Assembly: GCA_002495185.1 (NCBI GenBank)
Contig: DAEB01000024.1
Span: 91,257-97,755, forward strand
Reading direction: 5' to 3'
DNA length: 6,499 bases
Source of the DNA: Thermoplasmata archaeon UBA184
Lineage (GTDB): Archaea > Thermoplasmatota > Thermoplasmata > Lutacidiplasmatales > UBA184
Under the pieces are notes generated by a model that worked only from the letters and a program-made list of their open reading frames with translations, searched no databases and was not told where the DNA came from. The stretch's first letter is position 1. Each line of letters begins with the position of its first letter. The translations under genes and the position numbers were made by a program. Positions 1 to 5,675 of this stretch are shown in pieces.

Positions 1-235
1 GCTGGAGCAGTCCCTCTGAAGGGGGCGGGGCGGCGGGGTTCGCGAGTTCCACAGGTTTATGCCGGCGCACGCCTTACCGTTCCGGGCTGAGGGATGGCTG
101 GTCATGACCCTCGACGCCGCCGCCGACCGGATGGTTGCCGACGAGGGGAGGACGTCCGGACCGTTTCCGCCCAGTCCCCGAAGCGGCGGTGCCCGACCGA
201 ACGGCTCCGGGATTCGCTGAGGGGTGGGAAGGAAG
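1..235. other. leader region upstream of the radical SAM gene, no convincing gene
   Basis: This stretch lies between the window edge and the radical SAM start. A plus-strand frame ending in TGA at 17-19 could be the tail of a gene beyond the edge, but five codons are too few to judge. A 38-codon reading frame runs from ATG at 104 to TGA at 218-220, in the same frame as the downstream gene. It has no recognisable domain and is rich in Gly, Pro and Arg, so I do not call it as a gene. A perfect 10-base palindrome, ggtcatgacc, lies at 100-109. Confidence 0.4.
54..61 (+). promoter_or_regulatory. TATA-like element, candidate promoter of the radical SAM gene
   Basis: The bases ggtttatg stand out as AT-rich in a GC-rich leader and resemble the other TATA-like boxes in this window, which carry a ttat or tata core. 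A start of transcription about 25 bases downstream would fall near 83. That would leave a leader of roughly 150 bases before the ATG at 236, long for an archaeon. The box may therefore serve a short upstream reading frame or be fortuitous. Confidence 0.25.
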
Positions 236-1243
236 ATGGCGAGGAACGGGAAGCCGATCTGGCCCGTCCTGTCGAGCGGAATCAAACGGAGGCTCCGCGT
301 CGCCGACGGTACGAAGCTCCCCCTCATCGCCGGTCACAAGCTGCTGTACCGGTGCAACCTCGCGTGCAACATGTGCCCGTTCTGGCGTCGGGACGACGAG
401 GAGCTTCTCTCGGTCGAGGCCGAGAAGCGTCTCTTCGTCAAGCTGGCGGATAGCGGGGTACTTTTCCTCGGGTTCGAAGGGGGAGAGCCGCTCCTGAGAA
501 AGGACCTCCCCGCGATCCTGGCCGCGGCACACGAGCGCTTCCACACCTCCCTCGTGTCGAACGGCCTTCTCCTGGAGCGTCGGATCGATGAGATCGCAAG
601 GCACCTCGATTTGCTCTTCGTGTCGCTGGACGGAGAGCCGGCGCTCCACGACCGGCTCCGGGGGCTTCCGGGCGCGTTCGACCGGACGGTGCGAGGTGTC
701 GAAGCGGCGCGGGGGCGAGTGCCGATCGCCTTGAACACGACGCTCACCCGCTCCGGCCTGGACGATGCACCACGGATGGTGGAGCTCGCCCGTTCGCTCC
801 ACGTACCGGTGAACTTTCAGGTGGCGTACGACTACTCCCACGCCGGCCCTCAGAGCCCGGCCGGCCCGCAGTTCCGAGCCACTCTCGAGATTCTCCGCGA
901 GCTCAAGCGCCAGGGAGCCCCGATCGTGAACTCGAGAGCGTACTTCGACACCCTGCTCCACTCTTGGTTTGACGGCGGAACACGGTGGGAGTGCAAGCCG
1001 TGGCTCACGATCAACATCGACCCGGCGGGTCGGATCGTTCTGCCCTGCTACACGCTGAACGAGTACGGGGGAGAACGGACCGTGTGGGAGACCGACCTCC
1101 CCGAGCTGTGGGCGACGTACGATTGGGACCGATATCGGGCGTGCAATCGATGCGGACTCTCCTGCTATCTTGAGCCCTCCCTGTTCCGGTGGACCAGCCC
1201 CGAGCTCGTCAAGCACTGGTTGCTCGACAACACTCTGGGGTAG
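236..1243 (+). CDS. radical SAM protein with C-terminal cysteine cluster (SPASM/twitch-like)
   Basis: This is a 335-residue cytoplasmic iron-sulfur enzyme expected to cleave S-adenosylmethionine and start a radical reaction. The substrate cannot be told from the sequence. The cluster-binding motif is CNLACNMC, with Cys40, Cys44 and Cys47 spaced C-x3-C-x2-C. A GGEP motif at 82-85 fits the SAM-binding strand, and the strand LLFVSLDG at about 126-133 is typical of the radical SAM barrel. The C-terminal part holds five more cysteines (253, 271, 303, 306, 310), ending in C-x2-C-x3-C. This resembles the auxiliary [4Fe-4S] site of SPASM or twitch proteins but has fewer cysteines than a full seven-Cys SPASM domain. 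ATG at 236 is chosen because a G-rich purine tract (219-233) precedes it; in-frame GTG at 224 would add four residues. No precursor peptide or maturation partner gene is adjacent, so peptide modification is only one possibility. Confidence 0.9.
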   Translation: MARNGKPIWPVLSSGIKRRLRVADGTKLPLIAGHKLLYRCNLACNMCPFWRRDDEELLSVEAEKRLFVKLADSGVLFLGFEGGEPLLRKDLPAILAAAHERFHTSLVSNGLLLERRIDEIARHLDLLFVSLDGEPALHDRLRGLPGAFDRTVRGVEAARGRVPIALNTTLTRSGLDDAPRMVELARSLHVPVNFQVAYDYSHAGPQSPAGPQFRATLEILRELKRQGAPIVNSRAYFDTLLHSWFDGGTRWECKPWLTINIDPAGRIVLPCYTLNEYGGERTVWETDLPELWATYDWDRYRACNRCGLSCYLEPSLFRWTSPELVKHWLLDNTLG

Positions 1244-1247
1244 GCTC

Positions 1248-1265
1248 GCGCCCCGGAACGGGCGC
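1248..1265 (+). terminator. hairpin directly after the radical SAM stop codon
   Basis: The arms gcgccc (1248-1253) and gggcgc (1260-1265) can form a 6-bp GC stem with a six-base loop, starting four bases after the TAG stop. No T-run follows, and archaeal terminators mostly rely on T-tracts. It is therefore only a candidate 3'-end structure, and GC-rich DNA yields such stems by chance. The gene beyond it (1353-2039) is convergent. Confidence 0.25.
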
Positions 1266-1352
1266 CCGCTCGAATCTGTGGGGGTCTCGGCTTCAGGACA
1301 GCCCCGCCCCGCCCGTCATGGGAGGGTTCGGTGGCAAAGGACCCACGGGGGT

Positions 1353-2039
1353 TCAACTCGGCGGAAGCAGAGTTGGGTCGAGTCCGAGAACGTCCCAGAT
1401 CTCCTTGATCTGGTATGAGCGGGGTTTCTCACGACTGCCATGGTCCTTCTCCGGGGAGATGGTTCCCTTGGTCCACGAATCCCCCTCCGGCACCCATACT
1501 CGGTACACTTGCTGGAAGAGCGAGCTCTCCTTGCGTGTGGGAGGTTGACGGGATGTGACGAAGAGGCTGACGAGCGCCTCCTCGAGCCTCCGATAGACTC
1601 TCGGATTACCGAGGACGGATTCGCGCAGATTCCGGTCGAGCGAGTCTACGTTGACCAGCAGAACGATCGATTCCCCCGTCGGAGAGGTTGAAAGTGAGGC
1701 AAGCTCCTGGACCAGCCGCGGCAGAGCCAGGTAGCTCATCAGCCGGAGCGTGTCCAACCGGTTCTCGGGGATGAGCAGCCGTTCGAAGGCAACTTGGTCC
1801 CAGCTGGGCAGAACGAGATCGCCCTCGACGATCGGCTCCTCTCCCGCGCGGGCCCGTCCCCTCCGGAAAGGTCCGGGGGAAGGCTCTGCCGTCCCTAGCG
1901 CGCAGTCCGCCCAGGCGAACGTGCCCGGGCGCCGCTCCGCGAGCCCTACCACGAACGCCGAGACGGCCGTGACGTCATCGCCATACACGAACGCGGAGAC
2001 CGATTCCGGGCCGTCCGAACGGGCTGCATTGGAAACCAT
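1353..2039 (-). CDS. hypothetical protein, RecA/KaiC-like fold without a P-loop (inferred)
   Basis: This 228-residue soluble protein has no signal peptide or membrane segment. I recognise no named family. The order of hydrophobic strands resembles a RecA/KaiC ATPase core. A first strand, SAFVYGDD (about 15-22), stands where the Walker A loop should be but has no GxxxxGK[ST]. A second strand, GTFAWADC, lies at about 39-46. A Walker B-like strand, SIVLLVNVDSLD, lies at about 124-135. Two later strands follow at about 157-163 and 178-184. If the fold is right, the protein has probably lost ATP binding and may act as a sensor or scaffold; this is inference. The frame stays open further upstream, but those codons overlap the regulator gene on the same strand, so the ATG at 2039 is the sensible start. 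It lies 95 bases downstream of the HTH regulator, which suggests a functional link. A small inverted repeat (caactc 1354-1359, gagttg 1370-1375) sits at its 3' end. Confidence 0.75.
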   Translation of the reverse strand: MVSNAARSDGPESVSAFVYGDDVTAVSAFVVGLAERRPGTFAWADCALGTAEPSPGPFRRGRARAGEEPIVEGDLVLPSWDQVAFERLLIPENRLDTLRLMSYLALPRLVQELASLSTSPTGESIVLLVNVDSLDRNLRESVLGNPRVYRRLEEALVSLFVTSRQPPTRKESSLFQQVYRVWVPEGDSWTKGTISPEKDHGSREKPRSYQIKEIWDVLGLDPTLLPPS

Positions 2040-2080
2040 GGGTGCCGGGTCCTTGCCGAAGCAACGTTGGACCCCCCGGA

Positions 2081-2088
2081 CCATACTT
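2081..2088 (-). promoter_or_regulatory. weak TATA-like element upstream of the 228-residue gene
   Basis: On the minus strand the bases read aagtatgg, about 45 bases before the ATG at 2039. That spacing would put transcription start near 2058 with a leader of about 20 bases. The spacing matches that of the regulator gene's candidate box. The match to a TATA consensus is weak, and the gene could instead be co-transcribed with the regulator. Confidence 0.25.
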
Positions 2089-2096
2089 GTCGCCCA

Positions 2097-2127
2097 GAAC
2101 CAGTTCGGCCGCCCGAACGGGTTCGGG
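2097..2127. repeat. two GAACNNGTTC palindromes 18 bases apart, candidate operator
   Basis: Two imperfect palindromes, gaaccagttc (2097-2106) and gaacgggttc (2115-2124), have centres exactly 18 bases apart. The second extends to 7-base arms cccgaac and gttcggg (2112-2127). The inner half-sites also pair with each other (gttcgg 2103-2108, ccgaac 2113-2118). The block lies between the regulator stop at 2135 and the start at 2039, just upstream of the weak TATA-like element. That position would suit an activator site for the 228-residue gene. The alternative is a hairpin at the 3' end of the regulator transcript. No second copy of the full motif was noticed elsewhere in the window. Confidence 0.4.
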
Positions 2128-2134
2128 TGCCGTG

Positions 2135-2920
2135 CTACAGTCCGTCGGGGGCGAGCTGCACCGGTCGCATCGAGCTCTCGAGGAGCTTCCGCTCGATGTG
2201 GGCGAGGGACTCGGACACGCTCGATTTGCTGCGACCGAGACGAGCCGCGAGCTCGGTGAGGGTCAGCTTTCGTGGGACGGTGAAGTATCCCCAGCTCATC
2301 GCCTGGGTCAGCAGCTGCCGTTGGCTGTGTGTGAGGACCGGGAGGTCGCTCGGGAAATACCCACGGTGAATCGAGCTCACGACGACGTCGAGACCCCGAC
2401 GGCGTAGGAAGTCCAGGATCCGGTCGAAGTCCGCCTTCTTCGCGACCACCTCCCAGGTGATCACCCCGTCCAAGATGGCGAGCGGAAACCGGAGCGGAAG
2501 ACCGAGCCGGCGGTAGAGCTTCACCACGGGGTTGATCCGTTGTACGACGCGGTACAGCCCCCCGCCACCGACCTCGGCAATCGACTCGACCTTGGCCACA
2601 TCCGGATGGGACGCGATCTCCCGCGTCCACTCGCCCGCCGGAAGCCCGCTGATCCAGAAATCGATGACCGAGGTGCGAGAGTCGATCTGGGTCTGGTGCC
2701 AGGCCTCGATCCGGAGGGTCGGATGGGTTCGCGAGAACCGACCGTACCAGTGGTCCTGTCCGAGACGGATCCGGAGAGAGGAGACCACGAGGCGTCGACT
2801 CTCGGCGTCGGCAGTCCGCTCGCGAAGGGATTCGAGACGGCTCGGAGCATCGCGGTGGGAGTGGCCACGCGAACCTCGAGCCCGTGACCGTGCGGACGCC
2901 GTGTTCCCGGATTTGCGCAT
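2135..2920 (-). CDS. HTH_10 (bacterio-opsin activator type) transcriptional regulator
   Basis: This is a 261-residue DNA-binding regulator. The C-terminal domain (about 196-250) has the hallmark sequence of the archaeal HTH_10 family: LTHSQRQLL, then GYFTVPRKLTLTELAARLG, then SKSSVSESL. These form the leading helices and the helix-turn-helix itself. Residues 44-185 form an alpha/beta N-terminal region, probably a sensory or dimerisation domain, whose ligand is unknown. The first 43 residues are rich in Arg and Ser and look poorly conserved. A GTG at 2788 would give a 217-residue protein starting at the structured part. ATG at 2920 is preferred because the GTG lacks a Shine-Dalgarno sequence, while the ATG has a TATA-like box 46 bases upstream. 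The gene lies just downstream of tRNA-Ile and upstream of the 228-residue gene on the same strand, so it may control that gene through the intergenic palindromes. Confidence 0.88.
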   Translation of the reverse strand: MRKSGNTASARSRARGSRGHSHRDAPSRLESLRERTADAESRRLVVSSLRIRLGQDHWYGRFSRTHPTLRIEAWHQTQIDSRTSVIDFWISGLPAGEWTREIASHPDVAKVESIAEVGGGGLYRVVQRINPVVKLYRRLGLPLRFPLAILDGVITWEVVAKKADFDRILDFLRRRGLDVVVSSIHRGYFPSDLPVLTHSQRQLLTQAMSWGYFTVPRKLTLTELAARLGRSKSSVSESLAHIERKLLESSMRPVQLAPDGL

Positions 2921-2955
2921 CGGCGACCCCGGCAAGGTGAACTCAGAATGGCATT

Positions 2956-2975
2956 CCCGCGATAAAGGGCGCGGG
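2956..2975 (-). other. hairpin between tRNA-Ile and the regulator, overlapping the TATA-like box
   Basis: The arms cccgcg (2956-2961) and cgcggg (2970-2975) form a perfect 6-bp inverted repeat around an eight-base loop. It begins seven bases after the tRNA 3' end. The loop contains most of the TATA-like element of the regulator. It could be a 3' structure of the tRNA precursor, a binding site over the promoter, or chance in GC-rich DNA. Confidence 0.35.
2961..2968 (-). promoter_or_regulatory. TATA-like box, candidate promoter of the HTH_10 regulator
   Basis: On the minus strand the bases read cctttatc, 46 bases before the ATG at 2920. Transcription start would be expected about 20 bases upstream of the ATG. 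The sequence resembles the other TATA-like elements in this window, and its position immediately after the tRNA gene suits an independent promoter. Confidence 0.4.
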
Positions 2976-2982
2976 GGTCTGA

Positions 2983-3057
2983 TGGGCCCGGCCGGATTTG
3001 AACCGGCGACCTTCCGGTTATCAGCCGGATGCTCCAGCCAAACTAAGCTACGGGCCC
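2983..3057 (-). tRNA. tRNA-Ile (anticodon GAU)
   Basis: The 75-base gene folds as a complete cloverleaf. The acceptor stem is GGGCCCG paired with CGGGCCC, followed by discriminator base A. The D-arm begins GCTT and closes GAGC. The anticodon stem TCCGG/CCGGA encloses the loop CTGATAA with anticodon GAT. The variable loop is AGGTC, and the T-arm GCCGG/CCGGC encloses TTCAAAT. No intron and no encoded CCA are present; the absent CCA is usual in archaea. The gene decodes AUC and AUU isoleucine codons. It is flanked by the divergent broken TIR gene and the co-directional HTH_10 regulator. Confidence 0.97.
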
Positions 3058-3078
3058 CGCCGTCAGCAAAACTCCCTG

Positions 3079-3086
3079 AATATAGC
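3079..3086 (-). promoter_or_regulatory. TATA box of tRNA-Ile
   Basis: On the minus strand the bases read gctatatt, centred about 25 bases before the first base of the tRNA. The element is an AT-rich island in GC-rich DNA. Sequence and spacing are what archaeal TBP/TFB promoters of stable RNA genes show. This is the best promoter match in the window. Confidence 0.65.
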
Positions 3087-3158
3087 CCCTTCCGGTAGTT
3101 GACGCCCGAGGAACCGTCCACACTGTCGCCCGTTCGCATTTCGTGGGCTCGCCGCATG

Positions 3159-3166
3159 TTCTTATC
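3159..3166 (+). promoter_or_regulatory. TATA-like box, candidate leaderless promoter of the TIR gene
   Basis: The bases ttcttatc are centred about 26 bases before ATG at 3189, the spacing expected for a leaderless archaeal transcript. This supports 3189 over the earlier in-frame ATG at 3156, which would lie upstream of the box, and over TTG at 3099. Confidence 0.4.
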
Positions 3167-3188
3167 CCGGCTCCGAGATTTCCGTGGG

Positions 3189-3817
3189 ATGGCCGGCGAC
3201 GCAGTCCGGCGCCAGATGGCTCGTGCCCGGGAGCGGGGGGTCTTCATCATCCATTCCAGCGAGGATCGTGAGGCGCGTCACTTCCTCGGCGAGTACTTCC
3301 ACGCGACCGGCGTCCCCGCATACTGGTGCCCGCTTCCCGATGGCAAAACCTACCCTTCCGCACCCCGGATCTCCTAAGCGATCGAACGGTCGGGCGGCGT
3401 CTTTGTGCTGCTCGCTCCGGCCATGGAGGAGGGCCCTCTCACCCGTTCCTGGGTCGCGTGGGAGACCGGCGTGGCCCACGGGTTGGAGCGGCCCGTCAGG
3501 GTCTTCGGAACCTCAAGCAGAAGGTCGACGTTTCGGTTCCCGCCTGCGACGGCTACGTTCAGTGGGGCGGCCCTCCGACCACGATCGGGACGTTCGTCGT
3601 CGGCGATCTGGTCCGGAGCGCTTGCGGCGCAGTTCCGAGCATCGACCCGGCCTCCGACACGTGGTTCGATGCCGTCTGCCGGAACACGGAATGTCGAGCC
3701 GATTTCAAGGCGCTCATACTCGATCGCGAGACGGCTCGGTGTCCCGCGTGTCGGCAGCCCACCATCAGCAAGCGCACGCTTTCCGAACTGCAGGCCCAGG
3801 CGGAGAGCTACGTCTGA
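3189..3817 (+). pseudogene. broken gene for TIR-domain protein with C-terminal zinc ribbon
   Basis: Two lesions interrupt what looks like one protein of about 210 residues. The first part begins at ATG 3189 and has the opening TIR strand and helix, GVFIIHSSEDREARHFLGEY. An in-frame TAA (3375-3377) then falls between APRIS and AIERSGG. The same frame continues with GGVFVLLAP and SWVAWETGVAHGLERPVRVF. These match the later TIR strands and the W-x2-E-x3-A helix that carries the catalytic glutamate in NADase TIRs. Near 3504-3511 the coding frame moves as if one base were lost, and resumes as NLKQKVDVSVPACDGYVQW. The C-terminus holds C-x4-C-x15-C-x2-C, a zinc ribbon, ending at TGA 3815-3817. TIR proteins often act as NAD-consuming immune effectors or signalling adaptors; its role here is unknown. 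Everything outside the two lesions still looks coding, so the loss is recent or the lesions are sequencing errors. Other start codons are ATG 3156 and 3216. Confidence 0.75.
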
Positions 3818-3829
3818 GCCGGACAACTT

Positions 3830-3843
3830 GTCGGGGGCCCGAC
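3830..3843. terminator. short GC hairpin in the convergent gap
   Basis: The arms gtcgg (3830-3834) and ccgac (3839-3843) enclose four bases in the 84-base gap between the converging TIR gene and permease gene. There is no T-run on either side, so a role in transcription termination is only possible. Nothing else was seen in this gap. Confidence 0.2.
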
Positions 3844-3901
3844 CCGGCTCGGCGCTCGCCCGTCCATCCCACCGATCCCTTTGGTGAGACTCAGTTCGCG
3901 G

Positions 3902-4936
3902 TCAACCCCGAGCACGGGCCGGTAGCTCCCCCCGGAGGACGCGCTTCGTGTAGCTCACCTCCGGGATCGGCGTGCCGAGCCCGGGGATGCGGCGGACTTT
4001 CTCGATGTAGGTCACGACCCGGCTGAGCGTGACGTTGATCAGGAGATAGAAGATCGCCAGCATCACGAACCCCTCGATCGGATGAACATCGTTGATGGCG
4101 ATCGTCTCCTTGGACCAGTAATAGACCTCTTCGACCGTCAGCGCGCTCAGAATCGTGGCCGTCTTGAAATTGCTGATCCACTCGTTCGTCAGGGGTAGGG
4201 TGATCAGTCGAAACGTCTGAGGCAGCGTGATGCGGAAGAACGTCTGGGTACGGGTGAGGCCGACGGCCTTCGCGCCCTCGATCTGTCCGGCCTCGACCGA
4301 CTGGATTCCCCCTCGGAAGACTTCCGCCTGGTAGCCGGTGGTATTGATCGTAAGCGCGAGCAACCCGAACCAACAGAATTGATTCCACCCCAAGAAGGTG
4401 AACTGTGGGTAGACGTAGGCTAGCGAGATTGCGACGATGTTCATCTGGACGAGGAAAGGAGTTCCTCGTACCGTCGCTACAAATCCTGTCGCAAAACCAT
4501 AGAGGGGCCATCGCCACAGGAATGAGAATCGACCTCGGGTTCCTTTGCGCGCCAAGTGTTTACCCACTTTCGGAGGGTGCGCGCGCACGAGGCCCAGACC
4601 GAAGGCGAAACTGATCCCGATCACGAAACTGTAGGTCGTGAATTCCAGCGACAGTATCAGCGGGCCGAACCCCGAGGACAAGTTGTCCACGATGAACCAA
4701 ATGTCGTAGTAGCCGAGCCGCCCCAACGCAACGAATACGGCGAGGGCACCGGCGACCCCGAGGCCGATGTAGAACCCCGAGGTGGTCCACCAGGGAGGGC
4801 GAACACCGGCGGACGTCGGGGGTCTTCCGGAACGGACGGCGCTCGGCAGCGGGACCGGTCCGGTGGATCGCCGGGTCGGCGGAGCGTCGCCCGCTGGAGG
4901 TCGGGCCGACCGAATACCATCCTCTTGCCGGTCCAT
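3902..4936 (-). CDS. polar amino acid ABC transporter permease (HisM/GlnP type), second permease
   Basis: This 344-residue inner-membrane subunit forms half of the translocation pore of an amino acid importer. Membrane segments are visible at about 54-72, 90-115, 147-173, 181-199 and 288-306. RGTPFLVQ at 157-164 is the signature of polar amino acid permeases. The EAA loop that docks on the ATPase spans about 201-250: GYQAEVFRGG, then EAGQIEGAKAVGL, then FFRITLPQ. The N-terminal 48 residues are a Pro/Arg/Ser-rich cytoplasmic extension. A basic loop (about 118-141) also looks longer than in typical family members. The start at 4936 is supported by gaggt at 4946-4950, which overlaps the stop of the preceding ATPase gene; only seven bases separate the two genes, suggesting translational coupling. 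This is the last gene of the operon and converges with the broken TIR gene. The transported amino acid cannot be read from the sequence. Confidence 0.93.
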   Translation of the reverse strand: MDRQEDGIRSARPPAGDAPPTRRSTGPVPLPSAVRSGRPPTSAGVRPPWWTTSGFYIGLGVAGALAVFVALGRLGYYDIWFIVDNLSSGFGPLILSLEFTTYSFVIGISFAFGLGLVRAHPPKVGKHLARKGTRGRFSFLWRWPLYGFATGFVATVRGTPFLVQMNIVAISLAYVYPQFTFLGWNQFCWFGLLALTINTTGYQAEVFRGGIQSVEAGQIEGAKAVGLTRTQTFFRITLPQTFRLITLPLTNEWISNFKTATILSALTVEEVYYWSKETIAINDVHPIEGFVMLAIFYLLINVTLSRVVTYIEKVRRIPGLGTPIPEVSYTKRVLRGELPARARG

Positions 4937-4943
4937 TCCGATG

Positions 4944-5675
4944 CTACCTCAGGATCTTCTTCATGAACGACTGGGTACGCTCGTGACCGGCCCGCTCGAA
5001 GATCTCATCGGGCGAACCTTCTTCGATAACGCGGCCCCCGTCGAAGAAGATGACCCGGTCCGCTACTTCCTTCGCGAACCCCATTTCGTGCGTGACCACC
5101 GCCATGGTCATGCCCTCTTGACCGAGGCGACCCATCACGGCGAGCACGTCCTGAATCGACTCCGGATCGAGAGCCGACGTCGGCTCATCGAAGAGGATGA
5201 CCTTCGGGTCCATCGCGAGAGCCCGTGCGATCGCGACCCGTTGCTGCTGTCCTCCCGAGAGCTGGGCGGGATAGGCATTGAGCTTGTCCGCGAGGCCGAC
5301 CCGACCGAGCTGGGCCTTCGCGGTCGCCTCGGCCTTCTTCCGGTCGAGGTGTTTCACATGCCGGAGCGCGAGCATGACGTTCTTCTTGGCCGACAGGTGC
5401 GTGAAGAGGTTGAACTGCTGGAAGACCATGCCGATCTGCTGACGCACCCATTCGGGTCGGATGTGAGGGTCCGTGAGCGCAATGTTGTCGAGGTAAATCT
5501 CCCCCTCATCCGGTGTGATGAGCAGGTTGATGCAGCGCAGGAGCGTGGATTTCCCCGAACCGGACGGCCCGACGATGCACAGCACTTCGCCCGGGTTCAC
5601 GTCCAGGTCCACGCCCCGGAGCACTTCCAGATCGCCGAACGACTTGCGAACTCCTCGAGCATGAATCGAGCTCAT
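4944..5675 (-). CDS. polar amino acid ABC transporter ATP-binding protein (GlnQ/HisP type)
   Basis: This 243-residue cytoplasmic ATPase powers the importer as a homodimer. All nucleotide-binding elements are intact: Walker A GPSGSGKST (36-44), Q-loop Gln86 in VFQQFNLF, signature LSGGQ (139-143), Walker B VILFDE (159-164), D-loop SALD (167-170) and H-loop His196 in VVTHEMGFA. The VFQQFNLF and THEMGFA sequences are typical of the polar amino acid subfamily, and the length matches that family. Its ATG overlaps the TGA of the upstream permease as ATGA, and a strong Shine-Dalgarno precedes it. It should be translated together with the two permeases. The protein looks fully functional. Confidence 0.96.
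   Translation of the reverse strand: MSSIHARGVRKSFGDLEVLRGVDLDVNPGEVLCIVGPSGSGKSTLLRCINLLITPDEGEIYLDNIALTDPHIRPEWVRQQIGMVFQQFNLFTHLSAKKNVMLALRHVKHLDRKKAEATAKAQLGRVGLADKLNAYPAQLSGGQQQRVAIARALAMDPKVILFDEPTSALDPESIQDVLAVMGRLGQEGMTMAVVTHEMGFAKEVADRVIFFDGGRVIEEGSPDEIFERAGHERTQSFMKKILR
4946..4950 (-). promoter_or_regulatory. ribosome binding site of the second permease
   Basis: On the minus strand gaggt lies nine bases before the ATG at 4936. It overlaps the first base of the ATPase stop codon, which ties translation of the two genes together. Confidence 0.6.

Noticed and set aside
104..220. 38-codon reading frame upstream of the radical SAM gene
   Set aside because: It has no homology I recognise, only a weak ribosome site and a composition like noncoding GC-rich DNA, so it is noted as part of the leader only.
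74..1216. Long minus-strand open frame of 380 codons antisense to the radical SAM gene
   Set aside because: It has no recognisable domain, is rich in Arg, Glu and Pro as antisense GC-rich frames often are, and mirrors a gene with clear catalytic motifs.
2040..2630. Upstream extension of the 228-residue gene to an earlier start
   Set aside because: The extension overlaps the well-supported HTH_10 gene in another frame and reads as low-complexity Arg/Pro/Ser sequence.
2983..3057. tRNA-Ile as the attachment site of an integrated element carrying the TIR gene
   Set aside because: No second copy of the tRNA 3' end, no integrase and no flanking direct repeat were seen.
2921..3250. Upstream extension of the HTH_10 gene beyond ATG 2920
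   Set aside because: It would run straight through the tRNA-Ile gene and has no domain-like sequence.
3375..3377. Recoding of the in-frame TAA
   Set aside because: The known archaeal stop-codon recodings use TAG (pyrrolysine) or TGA (selenocysteine), not TAA, and the nearby frame change makes simple gene decay or sequence error more likely.
3326..3817. A separate gene starting at ATG 3326 covering the zinc ribbon
   Set aside because: Its first 58 or so residues are out of frame with the TIR coding signal and look random. Only the part after about 3509 is coding, as the continuation of the TIR gene.
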